Assembly: GCA_021234155.1 (NCBI GenBank)
Contig: JAJEKV010000008.1
Coordinates: 13,623,912-13,687,911, forward strand
Source: Isoetes taiwanensis
Taxonomy: Eukaryota; Streptophyta; Lycopodiopsida; Isoetales; Isoetaceae
Direction of reading: 5' to 3'
DNA length: 64,000 nt
Each line of letters begins with the position of its first letter. Position 1 is the first letter of the stretch. Below the pieces are notes generated by a model that was not told the origin of the DNA, searched no databases, and worked only from the letters and a program-made list of their open reading frames with translations. Below are positions 1 through 11,840 of this stretch, one piece after another. The position numbers and the translations under genes were made by a program.

Positions 1-208
1 CACCGGATCTAAATATTCGAGGCCCGAATATAGTCTTTAGTGATCCTCGGGATGCTATAGGCGATGAGTTCTTGGGTGTATCAAAGGTCGGGCTTTTCGA
101 TTGGGTAACATAATAGATCCAACGGAAACCAAAATATCGAGTCATGTCATGCTTGTGCTTTGAGGCCTATAGCTAACGATCTAGTAACCTCGGGAGACCC
201 ATGCTGTT

Positions 209-2695
209 TTGCTTCATGATGGTAGGACAGTTTCACAACATTTACAAGCTCTTGCCGCTCTCGAACATGATGATTTAGAAGTTGAGTGCTTGGAAGCTGA
301 TGTTGAGAAGCAATTCAAGAGGAAAAGGAAATATACATATGTGAAGAGGGTCGGGGAGGGAACCAAAGGGGATGGCAAGGAGGAGAGGATGTGCGCTTCC
401 AAGGCAATTAAGAGTGATCTAAAATCAACATGCTGCAAGGATGAATGTGTCAAAAAACTGGAGCCGACAAGAAGTATGTGCCTTAAGAAAAAGAATTTTA
501 TTCTCAATCAAGCAAAGGCTGCGATTAAACTTGTTTTGATGTGTTGAGTGTAACTTATCACGCAGGCCGGAGGAGGCTAAAGTAGTGGTCCGTGGGAGTG
601 GAGTGTCACAATTCGCATGGCGCGTGGCTTTAGGAGTTGCTCGATTACACGTTTTATAGTTGGAGGAAGAGGTTCGAGTTAGGTGGAAAACGGGCTGAAA
701 GATGGTAATCTGTGCTCTAAGAAGCCTAGATCCGTGACACTAGCTACAGAAAAGTGTGCTTGATACCTTCATTAGTGAGAATGCGAGCATTCCACATAGA
801 AGCAAAAAAGGAAAGGATGATATAAGGGAGAATGTTCGCAAACTTCCTTCCATCCTTAATAAGAAGAGCATACATAAGGAGGTGGGCTTATGGTGGAAGA
901 ATTGACGAGGAAAGAGTGTAACCTTGCCCTCTTTTTACAATATTTGGAAGAAAGAGTTTCCGGGCGTCGAGATAGCAAAAATACAAAGATTCTCCAAGTG
1001 TAACATATGTGTAGTCATCAAGCGTAAATTAGAAAGAACAAAAGATATAAGGGAGAGGCGCAACCTTTCAATTCAATTCGGGCGGGCACATATGTTGGAA
1101 CAACGCCCTCTGTAGGAGTCAATATTGGCATTGGCGTGCATTATCACATCGTTCGCCAGAAAGTCACCTCTGCATAATACATGATAAGATGGATCGGGTC
1201 AAAACACTCACACCAAGAAGTCACCATCTCAAAAAGTCCGCTTTGAGAGGAGATCGCTTGAAGAGCAGCTTTGACAGAGCATTGACACATGGTCATGGTG
1301 GACGGGCTTATGGCCATTTCTCTCTTGATCTTTGGAAGGATGACTCAAACTTTCATGTTGGATCACTTTCTAGGATCCTACACTATCTTGACTTGCTTGG
1401 AAGAAGACAAGTGTGGTGATTTGTGTGGAAGCAGAACTACAGATTGCAAATTGATGCAAGCCCTAAAAGATACTCGACCACTGCAACATAAGCTAGTGCA
1501 GACACAAGAGAAGATGCCTTCATCTTCTAGTGCCAACTTAGAAGGCTTCAATCCTCTTCCTCGAAATCTCTACTTACAGTTGGATAATGCATCGGGTCAA
1601 AATAAAAATAGATATGTGTTCTCCTACCTCCCTTATTTGACATGGCTTAAGGTATTCGATGAGATTCAGGTTGGCTTCATGATGGTTGGGCACACTCATG
1701 ACGATATTGATGCATTGTTTGGGAACTTTTCGACGTTAATGAGTTCATCGGATGCTCTAACTTTGCCTGAGTTGCTTTACTTGTTTAGCAAGTGCAATGC
1801 AAAGTCTCCTGCTCCATATTTTGTGGATGAAGTTCCGTGATTGAAAGGCTTTGTCAAGGGATATATCCCCGATAAGGGCCAACGCCTAACAGGCCATACC
1901 GAGCCATTGCTATTCCGATTTAAAATGGATGGGAAATGGCCCATTATGCAATATAAGATGCGCCAACCCATAAAGAGTGGATTCCAGAAAATGGAATAAG
2001 AATGTGGAAGGAGGATGAAAATGGTGAGCCAACGTTACCAACATCAGGGTGCCTAAAAATATCCCTCAAGGAAGACATTGAAAGATCTCCCCGGCCCGCG
2101 CATGAAAGACGCAAGTACATAGCATTATGGAATTCCTTCTGCAAAAATCGGAAGATAGTGTGTTTGCACGACGCGACAAAGCAACTATGGATTACCGAAC
2201 GAGATTCTTTTGTGTTTGGAAGATGTATCTCCGGGATCGACCTCAAAATGATAACTTTTGGTTGCGTACAAGGCAAGAACCTCTACAAGTTTGCATTTAC
2301 TCCAGAGGTCGATGAAGCAGCCGTTTGTAAGACCTTTGCCTACATATTGTGGGCGGCCAGATGGGCGGCCCAAAGTTGCCTATGGATGAGTTCGATCCTC
2401 ATGCACATGTTACGAAAGGTATGTTTGTTTTAGTCCGACTGGGAGATTTATGAAACTCCAACGTGGTTGGGCTTTGCGAAGAAGATGCCATCCTAGATCC
2501 GAGTCTACCAATTATGGTCACATTTATGTATCATGGTGGATGCCCGTTGGTCGTGACTATACAGGTTGCTTAACTAAAACGTTGGCGACCCAATCCATCG
2601 ATCCATCAAGGTATGAGAAGTTAGATGCCATACATTATGCATGGGATGCAAATGGCAAAAGACCAAGACCGTTCGATTCCAAAATACATTGTTGA
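209..2695 (+). pseudogene. Degenerate DUF7869-type transposase-like gene
   Basis: Several frames on the plus strand together give one protein. The N-terminal part (209-547) has a Cys motif around 'CCKDECVKKL'. Next come 'FYNIWKKEFP' and 'RFSKCNIC' (about 924-1030), 'DKMDRVKT' (about 1190) and 'YGHFSLDLWKDD' (about 1310). The core 'LYLQLDNASGQNKNRYVF' and 'VGHTHDDIDALF' lies at 1570-1725, and the C-terminal part, with 'QYKMRP' and 'MWKEDENGEP', at 1950-2695. The core matches what I recall as DUF7869, a probable RNase H-like fold with Asp/Glu/His motifs. Function is unproven and transposition is inference. At least four frame changes and a stop near 1840 make this copy non-functional as read. 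A second, better preserved copy lies at 63,016-64,000 on the other strand and aligns with the C-terminal third. Confidence 0.72.
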
Positions 2696-3246
2696 CATGT
2701 GGGGGACATAGCATTAGCTAAAAGCTCTCAATCTCACCATGTTCTCGATAATCATGTATGTAATTTCTTTTGCTATAATACTTAAGCATTTTGGACAATT
2801 AATACGCTTGTCGATACATCCTAATTTATGCTTATACTAACATCCTTACATCTATTATAATAGATGTTTAATACACATCATTACATCTCGATGCACACAT
2901 TATTGATGGCATACATATAATTTAGATGCACATATTATTGATGGCATTATAGAGTCGATGATTCACTCATCATCAATCCCTCGCTATTGTGATCGTGATT
3001 CACCGTGGGCATGGCGCCAGAACCCAAAGAAGATGGATCACAACACGAGTAAGGCCGGGCAATCACACTCACGACCTTACGCTTTGGATTGTAAGTAAGG
3101 ATCCAGCAACACCTTTACGTGCAAATGATTAATATCATTGTAGCTCATGGAGCAAAGAATGGTCTCAAACCGATCATCATAAATATTATAAGCCATGATG
3201 GGAGATGAATGACTTACCGAATGGAGCTGCTTTTATAGTCGTTATA
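2696..3246. other. AT-rich non-coding stretch
   Basis: No coding frame with recognisable content. Short repeats of 'gatgcacatattattgatggcat' type occur near 2890-2960 in two imperfect copies. Probably the 3' flank of the broken gene to the left. Confidence 0.5.
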
Positions 3247-3366
3247 GAATTATTGGTATAATACTTCAGCATTATTGGTATTATCGTGTGAGCATTATTG
3301 GTATTATACGTCGATATTATTGGTATTATACTTCAACATTATTGGTATTATACTTCAACATTATTG
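3247..3366. repeat. Minisatellite, about 24 bp unit, 5 copies
   Basis: Repeats of a unit built on 'attattggtattatactt' with small changes run head to tail. The open frame over it is an artefact of the repeat. Confidence 0.85.
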
Positions 3367-3415
3367 GATTCGTGAGCTATAAATTCTTTTACCTTGTTTT
3401 CACTTCTCACTTTTC

Positions 3416-3925
3416 ATCCTTGCTTCTTGCTCCTTCATATTCCTTGTTCCTTGATCTTCTTGCTACTTGATCTTCCTTGTTCCTTGATCTTCTTGCTACT
3501 TGATCTTCCTTGTTCATTGCTTCGCTACTACTTGATCTTCATCCTTGTTCCTTGCTACTTCATTCCCGCGCTCCTTCCTACTTGATCTTGTTCCTTGCTC
3601 TTGATCTTGCTACTTGCTACTTGATCTTGATCCTTGTTCCTTGCTACTTCATTCCCGTGCTCCTTCCTACTTGATCTTGTTCCTTGCTCTTGATCTTGCT
3701 ACTTGATCTTGTTCCTTGCTACTTGATCTTGATCCTTGCTTCTTGCTCCTTGATCTTCCTTGTTCCTTGATATTCTTGCTACTTGATCTTCCTTGTTCAT
3801 TGCATCTTGCTACTTGATCTTGATCCTTGTTCCTTGCTACTTCATTCCGTGCTCCCCGCTACTTGATCTTGTTGCTTGCTCTTGAACTTGCTACTTGCTC
3901 TGCTCGTGTTCCTTGCTGGCCGGTG
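3416..3925. repeat. Pyrimidine-rich minisatellite
   Basis: About 500 bp made of shuffled words 'cttgctacttgatctt', 'ccttgttccttg' and 'cttgctcttgatctt'. Higher-order copies exist (for example 3,540-3,610 resembles 3,630-3,700). Not coding. Confidence 0.85.
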
Positions 3926-5587
3926 ATCCTTGCTTGCTTTTTTTAAATGATTGGACCCAATCCTCCCTGGCTACTCGGAAGGCACCGCAAGCATGCCCCG
4001 TGCATTCATGCGGCTGGAATGGATGAGCTATGGGACCATTTCTTGAGTGGAGGTTGCGCCACGGTCCCACCAAGGAGCTTACAATGGAGTTGATCAACTT
4101 CATTCGAGCGATTTGATTGTGGTCATGAGCCACCGATGGAAATTAATCCATCCGAATGTTATAGGAGACTTGCAATGAGGGGAATGCTTGAACCCCTCCT
4201 TATCCGGGCCGAGATGCTACAGCAATTGAGGCCTCTTCTTCGTCTTTGGATATTTAGCACACTCTCCTCGATGCATACATATCGAGTTCATTCATGAAAT
4301 TTCTAAGGGACAGATGTATGGCCTTATTAGGGTGTACTACAATGAGTACAACGGTTTTGTGGAGTTGGGTCCGGCTCTTCTTCCGTGAGTATTATCCCCG
4401 TGGAATTACTTTTTCTAATGACTAGGTACCCCATATGGTGGGAAGAATCAGCCGTGGGATGAGCGTGAGCTCTTGACTCCCAACCCGATCGTGGGTTAGA
4501 CCTGCAGCTAAGGGAAAGGGGAAGGGAAGGGGTTAGGAACATGGGGAAGGTTACTAGGGACATACATAGTTCATACTTTGGTCTCTATTGTGTTTGGAAG
4601 TTGGTATATGATACCGGTGTTTATTATGTTCTCTAAATATTCATGTATGTATGATACACGGCATGCGCGACGTATAGAACCCCCGATATAAGGTCTATGA
4701 TACAGTGGTACCGCATTATGTATATAAACCCCCGCATAAGGTCTATACAACCCCATAATAAAAAAATTCCAGCTTTACTAAAAATTTTCCCATTATAATG
4801 AAATTGTGCTTTGTTCTACATTCTGCCTTGGGTGGCGTTTCTCAAAAAGCTAATCTAGGAAAGACATTTTGAGTAAAGGATCATAGAATACCATTTTTTC
4901 CGCCCTACATTCGTGGACCAAAATGTAAAAGGCAACGATCTGGGCCTTTAGATCAAAAAATGCAAAATATCTATGCAATTTATGACCTAACTAAGGACAT
5001 AGTTTGTGTTTTAGCGCATTTACCGACAAGATCACGTCGACGACAAGCGATGGAAATAGTCAACCCGGTAGTCTTCCTACAAGGGAAGCTTTTGAAACCA
5101 ATCCATCTCTTCTTCTTCTGTTGGCACATCCCAACCGGGACCCCTATCTCAGAAGAATAGAGATAAACATAAACAAGGATAGAAAGAACAGTTGCAAGAA
5201 GTTATGGCTTACAAGAACAACAAAGATCTCTCACGCCATAGCCAAAATGTCTCACGACATGATACAACCCTGGGGCATTGAGCTTCGACGACCTTTTTTT
5301 AGCTTCTTGTATGGCATCAAAGGCGCTTCGGAAGGTTATTTATTGGGGCATCTCTTTTCTCGCAGATTATTTGGCGTAGAAGAAAGCAATATGGAAGCAT
5401 CACAACCCTAGAAACAAGGAAAGAAAAATTCAATTGAAGATAAGGCATGATCGTCAACATATACAAGGGACCAAGATCTTCAAAATATACAGCGGATCAT
5501 GATATGAACTATATATGCATGAAACATACATGAACAATTACGCTTCAAAAAAGTGTGGCCTTCATAAATGAGCGTTGTCTCTTTTAG
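3926..5587. other. No recognisable gene
   Basis: Contains short open frames on both strands (such as 3,891-4,133 minus and 5,004-5,411 plus). I can assign none of them, and they have no domain signature. The stretch 5,160-5,410 is the most protein-like, but no family is recognised. Confidence 0.4.
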
Positions 5588-5977
5588 AGCATATACTGAA
5601 TGCCTATACAAAATACCGGTGGACCGTGACATTCTTGCAACAGTCCAATATGTAAAAAATACAATTTCTGACCTGCTAATGAATAGGCTAGATTTGTCGC
5701 TCCTTGTTATTACAAAGGTATGGACAAAACTATTGCAGGGCTTCAAAACTATTGCAGGGCTTGACAAAGACGGGGGATGACTATGCCGTGAAAGCTGCTC
5801 ATGTGGAACTTGCAGAAAGAATGCGGAACATGTGGCAGTGGACAAAGGGTACCTTTTTCACACCGTTGAACCTCTTATGACTTCCGGGTTTCATTGTCTC
5901 AGAGAGATGCTGCAACGGCCCCAACAGTCAGGGATCGTGTACCCTATGTAATCATCAAGGTTGCTAAAGGCGCAAAG
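5588..5977 (+). pseudogene. POLD1-like: DNA polymerase delta catalytic subunit fragment, three exon-like pieces
   Basis: Piece a (5,588-5,717) follows 'ttttag', encodes 'ECLYKIPVDRD' and 'TISDLLMNRLDLSLLVITK', and ends at 'aag|gtatgg'. Piece b (5,758-5,826) encodes 'LTKTGDDYAVKAAHVELAER'. Piece c (about 5,903-5,977) encodes 'RDAATAPTVRDRVPYVIIK' and ends at 'aag|gtaaac'. In order, these match the C-terminal third of the B-family polymerase subunit Pol3/POLD1 (after the catalytic core, before the CysA/CysB metal motifs). The catalytic motifs are absent. The 'intron' between a and b is only about 40 bp and holds a 19 bp tandem duplication, and piece b lacks a GT donor. I see no flanking exons, so it is a DNA-level gene fragment rather than a working gene. 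Confidence 0.85.
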
Positions 5978-7297
5978 GTAAACAACCTCTGTCGATCAAT
6001 TTGTCTATACAGCCATCCACAGCAGTTTACAATCTTTATCCTGCATCAGTATTTAGACTTCACTTCTAAATATTATGGGCTAACACAAATAGGCAAAATG
6101 AGATCAGTATTATCTGATTATAAATGTTGAAATGCAAGAAGTTGAGAATGTACCATTGAGCCCAGGACTTCCTGTCCTGCTTGCAACACACTCTGAGTCT
6201 ATCCTTCTGCCTCAGTCTGATTACATTAGCCATGGTCCAAGCTACCCAATGCATGCAACTGACTGCATCTTTCTAATTCTGACTTCGATGTTCCACTCCC
6301 TATGTGAATGAAGTCATACCCTTCAACCAGCATTGCTTCAAAGCTCCTGCATAGCATATTTTCTTTTCTCCAGAAAAACGACTCAAATAGGACCTCTAAT
6401 CTTCAAATTTTCGTCAGATCAGAAGCCACGTTTGGGCCAAGCATCCTTCTAGATAAATGCTGAATAATATGAGATCAAAAAAGCAATAGAAGGACATATT
6501 GTGAAGGATTGATCTCCTTTCAATTGAACACATGCACAACCCAAAAACCAGCCGATCACAAAATCTAAAGGAAGAGGGTCAATTTACCTTTACTCCCGCA
6601 AAGCAGCATTTAGCTATGATTTCCTTGCCTTGAAGACTTCGAAAATTAGCTATCTCTGCTTCTGGATTTCTGAGTTCGCTTCAAAACCTAAGCAAAGCAA
6701 AGCGTCCAAATTCGATAGTTGAAAGACTTCAAAGAAAAACGGTTGATTGAGACTGCACAAAAGGAAAAAATCACGATGTAAGGTAAACATGAACAAAATC
6801 AGGATTGCAATTTAAACATTAGATAAATCCAAAAATCATTACTATGGAAGGGAATGTCGGAATGGAGCCCTGGCACATAATAATGAAAAGACAAACGGCG
6901 CCAAGGAAACTGCTGAATCAAGGGACGAAAATTACTAAAAAAAAATCAACGCGCGAGATTTTGCGCACAGATTATCCCAAAACTCCTTTATTACTATATA
7001 TAGATAGATGAGCAAATTTGAATGTTTTGGTCTTGTTGTCCCTGAAATATCAATGTTCTATTTTGATTGTTGATCCTGATTTATATGTTAGTAACACATA
7101 AGAATGAAGTGAAAAACTGAGAATGCAAATTAAAAAACTGAGAATGCAAGTAGACAAGAATGCAACTAGACTTAACTAGGAATGCAAGCAAATTTAGAAT
7201 GCAAGTAACTGAACAATTCCAAAAAATAATGTTGTACACGTGTCACTCTAGGATTGGAGGAAAGGTCAGAATGGAAAGTACCCAAACTTTACGTATA
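5978..7297. other. No recognisable gene
   Basis: AT-rich, with short shadow frames only. Near 7,100-7,200 a phrase built on 'gaatgcaa(c/g)tag/aac' is repeated several times (irregular minisatellite). No further polymerase delta exon was seen after 5,977. Confidence 0.5.
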
Positions 7298-7352
7298 AGA
7301 GCACTGCGCCCTTAACCTAATGGTCGCAGGTTCAAGTCCCGCTATGCCCACC
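7298..7352 (+). pseudogene. tRNA-like 3' part (possible SINE head or tRNA pseudogene)
   Basis: The end of a D arm ('agagc'), a 5' anticodon stem 'ctgcg' and a T-arm/B-box phrase 'ggttcaagtcc' lie at tRNA-like spacing. They are followed by 'tatgccca' as a possible 3' acceptor strand plus discriminator. If the loop is read as 'cccttaa', the anticodon would be CTT (Lys). The 3' anticodon stem does not pair ('cctaa' where 'cgcag' is needed), and no 5' acceptor strand was found upstream. It is therefore a decayed tRNA or the promoter head of a tRNA-derived SINE. Confidence 0.5.
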
Positions 7353-7455
7353 CTTTCTTCTTTCTTCCTTTCTTTCTTTCTTTCTTTGCGAGATTAGCCT
7401 GGCCTCCTCTCCCTTTCTTCTTCCTTCCTTCCTTCCTTCCTTCCTTCCTTCCTCT
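7349..7455. repeat. TTTC and TTCC microsatellites
   Basis: Two simple runs, (ttct)n near 7,357-7,387 and (ttcc)n near 7,421-7,453, follow the tRNA-like piece directly. This would suit a SINE tail, but no proof is visible. Confidence 0.85.
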
Positions 7456-9329
7456 CGCATTTCATTCATTCCCTCTCATTCTGGATTCCATTCTCAGTTT
7501 TTAGTTTTCAGGAGACTGGCATTAGCCAGGAGAGGGTCATCACCTGGAAACGGGAATGGAGGACTAACCTCCATTCCCCTTACAATATAGAAGTTCGGAA
7601 GGATTTTTTTAATATCAGAAAGCGCTTACTTTGGTTGAGATCCTTGAAACAGAGATTCGGCCTTTCCAAAACAAAAATCCCTTTTTGAGTTTGTTTCAGA
7701 TGAATCAGAGTTTGATTCAAATTTGGCAATGGCTCAAGAGTCGACACAGCTTCAGATCCAATGAAGAGCTTAAGATCCTGAACAAGAAACAGTCTTCAAC
7801 TAAGCTCAAAAGATTCTGAGCTTCAAATGCAAAGCTAAAGATGTGAAGATAGAAGATGTTGTTTCGCCCAGAGGCTTCCTGTTTTGGAAGATTGAAGATG
7901 CGATTTGCTTTGGCCATAGGCTTTTAGTTCTGACGATAGAGAGAATTACAGCAATCGGCGCCATGCTCCGGCCCTAACTAACTCTAATATTTAATCTAAC
8001 CCTAATGTTTCGACCGGCTGACGACCTGTTAAGCGGAATGGTCGTGCCTATTTCCATTTCGTGTTGTAGGCAATGGACGCGTGGCAGAACCAAAATAAGC
8101 CCCAAGGAAAAAAGCCAACTGAACTTCTATACTGTTGCACATGTAACTGCGCCATCGAAAAATTGTAACTGTGAATGTGTAGCAGAGATTCATCATAAGT
8201 CAACTGACAGAGTATGTCAAAGCCAAAGAAGTGACAGAGCATGTTAAAGCCAAAGAGGTGCAGTTTCTGAGAATCTTGTTTCCATAGAGCCCCACTGTAG
8301 CAAGTCCCAATCAAATGAAGCAACAAACAAAAAGTTCAAGTCCCAAGCAAACGAAGCAGCAAAAAACAAGTTATCTTGCCTCATTTGTTTTTCCTTTTAT
8401 GATCTTGCATCAATTTCTTGGTTGAATGAACAATCTTAAGCACTATAATGAGTTTTATTGCAAAACATTGTACTGGAGGAGACATACCTAGTTCTAAAAA
8501 AGTGAGCCAAACACCAACCTAACCTGTTACCGCCCTTGCATCATAGCCATTTTGAGACAATGTTTGAAACATTTTTCTCCATGGCCACAACTGGGGAGAG
8601 AATCGACCTTCAAATATAGATCATTCCATTGCCAAATTGATTTCCGACCCATGAATCTCATGTGCTTCATAAAACAGAGGGAAAGCTTAGCACTAAGAAA
8701 TAATAGAATGGTGAGCCGACTCGCCGCAATTGCAAATTTAATAGCCAGAGAGGAACCGCAGATACAACCTCTGATATTTCACTATCTTTGGGGATCGGTT
8801 TTGCTACATATCTTTTGCACTGGAACAAATTCTTTGCCCCGGTACCAGATGCTCAACAGAGGTCCCGGGCATAATAAAATTCTAAAAATCAGAGGAGGAA
8901 TGGATACCGTCAGTCTGACTCGGCGATTCTTGCCGTATTTGGGGTTTGGAAACTGCCATAGCAAGCGATTGCTAGAGCAGAGCCGGGATCCCTTGCAAAG
9001 GAAGAAATGCAAAGGTCCACACAAAAAACAGGCCATGAGCAAAGCTGCAAAACCCATCAGCATCGGCCATACCAGCATCCGGTTACAGGGTAAAACTAGC
9101 CTCGCACAATAACGAGGATGACCGCCAGTTTAAGGGGAATAGCAGGTTTGGAGCAGTTTTTGGAATATCCCAGGCATATACCAGCATATTCTTGAAATAT
9201 GCCAAAAACCCACCTAAGCCAAGGTGGATGCATTTCTTCCTGTGGTTGGATGCATATGTATATAATTCATATGTATGTGCATTTTTTGGGCATAGATCTA
9301 CATTCTCTCTCTAGATGATTTGGTACATC
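7456..9329. other. Unassigned region with one long unassigned frame pair
   Basis: The longest frames are 8,552-9,112 (+, 186 aa) and 8,782-9,078 (-, 98 aa). The minus frame begins with a hydrophobic segment ('PMLMGFAALLMACFL') and has a downstream basic stretch. Neither has a family signature that I recognise, and they overlap, so at most one could be real. Nothing else is supported. Confidence 0.4.
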
Positions 9330-9735
9330 TAGCCATTCTTCGCTTCCCTCTTCCCTTATTTCTTCCTTCCTCATTCTTCTCATTCTTTCTTTCTTTCTCA
9401 TTCTTTCCCTTCCCTTCTCTTCCCTTATTTCTTCCTTCCATTCCCTTCCCTTCCTTCTCTTATTTCTTCCCTTTTTCTTCATTCTTTCTTCTCTTTCCCT
9501 CATTCTCCTTTTTCTCTTCTTTCTTTCCTACTCTATTCTATTCTTATTTCTTTCTTTCTATTATGCTCCGGCTTCTCTTTCTTCCCCTTTCTCTTTTTTT
9601 TTTCCTCTTCTCTTCCCCCTTCTATTCTTTTTCCCACCCTTCCCTTTTTTCCTTTCTTATTTTCTTTATTCTTCCTCTCTCTTTTTCTTTCTTCTTCGAT
9701 CTTTTTCTTCTTTGTTCTTATTCTTCTAACTCTTT
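9330..9735. repeat. Polypyrimidine tract
   Basis: About 400 bp, almost all C/T on the plus strand, built from 'ttccttcc', 'cccttccctt' and 'ttctttct' words. The 153 aa frame here is low-complexity Ser/Phe/Leu/Pro and is rejected as a gene. Confidence 0.9.
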
Positions 9736-9999
9736 GTTACTTCATTGCAGAGCATCAGAAGGAAATTTTTTTACCTCCTGAATAGGCACCACAAGACATT
9801 CTAGAAAACGTTGTTGAGAAAAACTCTGCAATCTACAGAAAATATCAGTCCGGACCAATGGGTATGATTTTTGCACCAGCTCTATAATCCTCCTGGGACC
9901 CGAGAAGAGATACCTCCATAGGGGACCCGAATTTGGAAATCACAGAGGCGGATGTCCACGCGAGAGGCTGCGACATCTTGCTAATGTCAAGGTGGCGGA

Positions 10000-10375
10000 C
10001 TTTAGATGGCATCGCGATATCTCTACTATTGTTTAAATCGACTTTGTAAAGGCTATTGACATTGTTCCTTAAGAAAAGTTGTGGGAAAGATTAAGAGAGT
10101 TGGGAGCCCCAAGACTTGCAAAATATAGTACGCAGACTCTATGAAACATGTTTTGACTGATTGACATTGACAGGAGAACCTGTCAACAACAATATTGGTG
10201 TCCACCATTAGGGATGCCCACTTTCCCCAACATTGTTTGGCCTCTATATTTTTTCCATTTGGAGGGAAGGCTTACTAATCACGGTGGTGATGGAGCTCAG
10301 TTTGTGCACCAGATCATCGGGCCATATAGGTGGATGACATAGACCTCTTATATATATAATGTTATTATAGGTTAG
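10000..10375 (+). mobile_element. LINE reverse transcriptase fragment, frameshifted
   Basis: Across frames the region reads 'DFVKAIDIVP', 'EKLWERLRELGAP', then 'NNIGVHH' followed by 'CPLSPTLFGLYI'. It then has 'NHGGDGAQFVHQIIG' and a stretch ending in an Asp-Asp-like 'DID' where the YADD box should be. This is the order of fingers, palm motif B and catalytic box in non-LTR reverse transcriptases. Stops and frame changes show it is dead. It may belong to the same LINE family as the pieces at 11,060-11,215 and 13,153-13,649. Confidence 0.7.
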
Positions 10376-11059
10376 AAGTTAGAAGGTTAGAAGTTAGAAG
10401 GTTTTATTTATATATAATGTTACAAAGGCTGAGGAAAATAACTTGGGCAATCCCATTATATAAATAGAATGAGAACATAGAATAAGACATATGAGGTCTT
10501 GATGACATGCATAGTCCCTCTTACAATTTTTGGGTTGTCCCTAAGGGGGCAAACCCTCGTTCACGTGGGGTTTGTGGCATATTCCTGCTCCAAACCCATT
10601 ATTGGCTGTAAACTGGCAGTGGCTTCGTTGTTGGGCAGCCACTCTCAAAACCGGCTAACCTGAGAGGCCTCCTCTGGGCAGATGGTAAGTATTTTGAGGT
10701 GTGGGCGGCCCTCGTTATGACTTTGTTTCATGGCGGCATTTTGCACCCATTTTTTGCAATTAGAGCCGACATCACCTTGTTTCTTTAATACGAAATCTCA
10801 CATCGATATTAGGAAGAGGGCAACCTCTGATTCCAGAAGGCGTTTTAAAGCTAAGCCTCCTTTGGTTGAAAACTAAACTGGAAGCATTGCAGGCCAAGAC
10901 CTGACAGAAAGTCTCATACATTCTTAAGTCACTGGCAGTACCATTGAGGTTGTTGTTAGCATCAAATTTAGTCTTATCAAGGACAAGTAAGAAGCATTTG
11001 GATACCTTAGTGCAGTACCAAAGAATCACAGGACAAGGCTGCAAAAACAATGACAAAAA
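10376..11059. other. No clear gene
   Basis: Contains a short tandem phrase 'ggttagaagttagaa' (10,370-10,405). The minus frame at 10,772-11,056 is unassigned. No domain is visible. Confidence 0.4.
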
Positions 11060-11215
11060 GAATAGAATAGAACAGTTTTTTTAACGTCCACGGAGACCAA
11101 TAGGTCATGGGACCCATGCAATGGACTAGTACAATCATTACTACTAGGATTAAAAAACCCCTGCCTCGAAAGGTTTTCAAGGGAAAAACCTTTGCAGTAA
11201 TGATGATACTAAACA
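11060..11215 (-). mobile_element. LINE 3' end (minus strand)
   Basis: Read on the minus strand, this matches the 3' UTR of the LINE at 13,500-13,649: 'ggtttttccctt-aaaacc', 'gggtcccat', 'attggtctc' and the ending 'gtggacg(t)taaaaaa' followed by a short (ctatt)n tail. The 5' side is truncated near 11,215. A weak 'aatgac' occurs on both sides (about 11,050 and 11,226) and could be a target duplication. Confidence 0.7.
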
Positions 11216-11840
11216 AGCAGAGATAATGACTACTGAGGGCTCAAGAATTGCGCACGTTTATCTAGAACAATGAAGAGGCATTAAAATGGTTCAAAGACAA
11301 GGAAACAAAGACAAATTCCACGTACTCTTCGATCTCGGTTATTGTTTAGATTCCTTAATTCGTTGATCTCTGTGCACTAAAGGGAGGCCATTATTTCAAT
11401 ATAAAAGCAATGTTTCATATGTTTACAGTGTAAACTAGCATTTGAGAAGCTGTACTACATGCACAAGTTCTGAAGCTCAAATTGTGGCTTGTAATTTGCA
11501 TTTGATAAGACGCCAATGCAGTGTTGACTAGCATAAATGTCTTAATTTATATGTTTTATTGCAGATTAATATGCTAGGTTGCTGCTCTGATTTCTCAAGC
11601 TTGATGCAGATTATGTGAGATGGATCTTCTAAAGGATTTGTTAGAGGCACAACTTGTAGAGATGAACACCATTGAACACTACATCAAATGCAGTGCAAGT
11701 GCACAACATTCTTTGGAAACTTCCTAGAAAGTGACCATCTTGGCCTTCCGTTCCAAGTTATTTGCACCATATTATTGAATCATTCTCATTTTCTTAAGTC
11801 ATGGGGGCATGTTCTATTCTATAAAGACTGTTTATTGCAG
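11216..11840. other. Upstream of the signal peptidase exons
   Basis: Non-coding as far as I can see. Probably intron or flank of the signal peptidase gene to the right, whose N-terminal exons I could not find here. Confidence 0.4.

Noticed and set aside
3247-3925. Possible CRISPR-like or regulatory repeat array
   Set aside because: Head-to-tail minisatellites without unique spacers, in a eukaryotic genome.
8552-9112. 186 aa plus-strand frame as a gene
   Set aside because: No family features, mixed composition, and overlapped by an equally plausible minus frame. Kept only as unassigned.
9320-9781. 153 aa hydrophobic frame that could look like a membrane protein
   Set aside because: It is a direct read-through of a pyrimidine tract. 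The hydrophobicity is a codon artefact.
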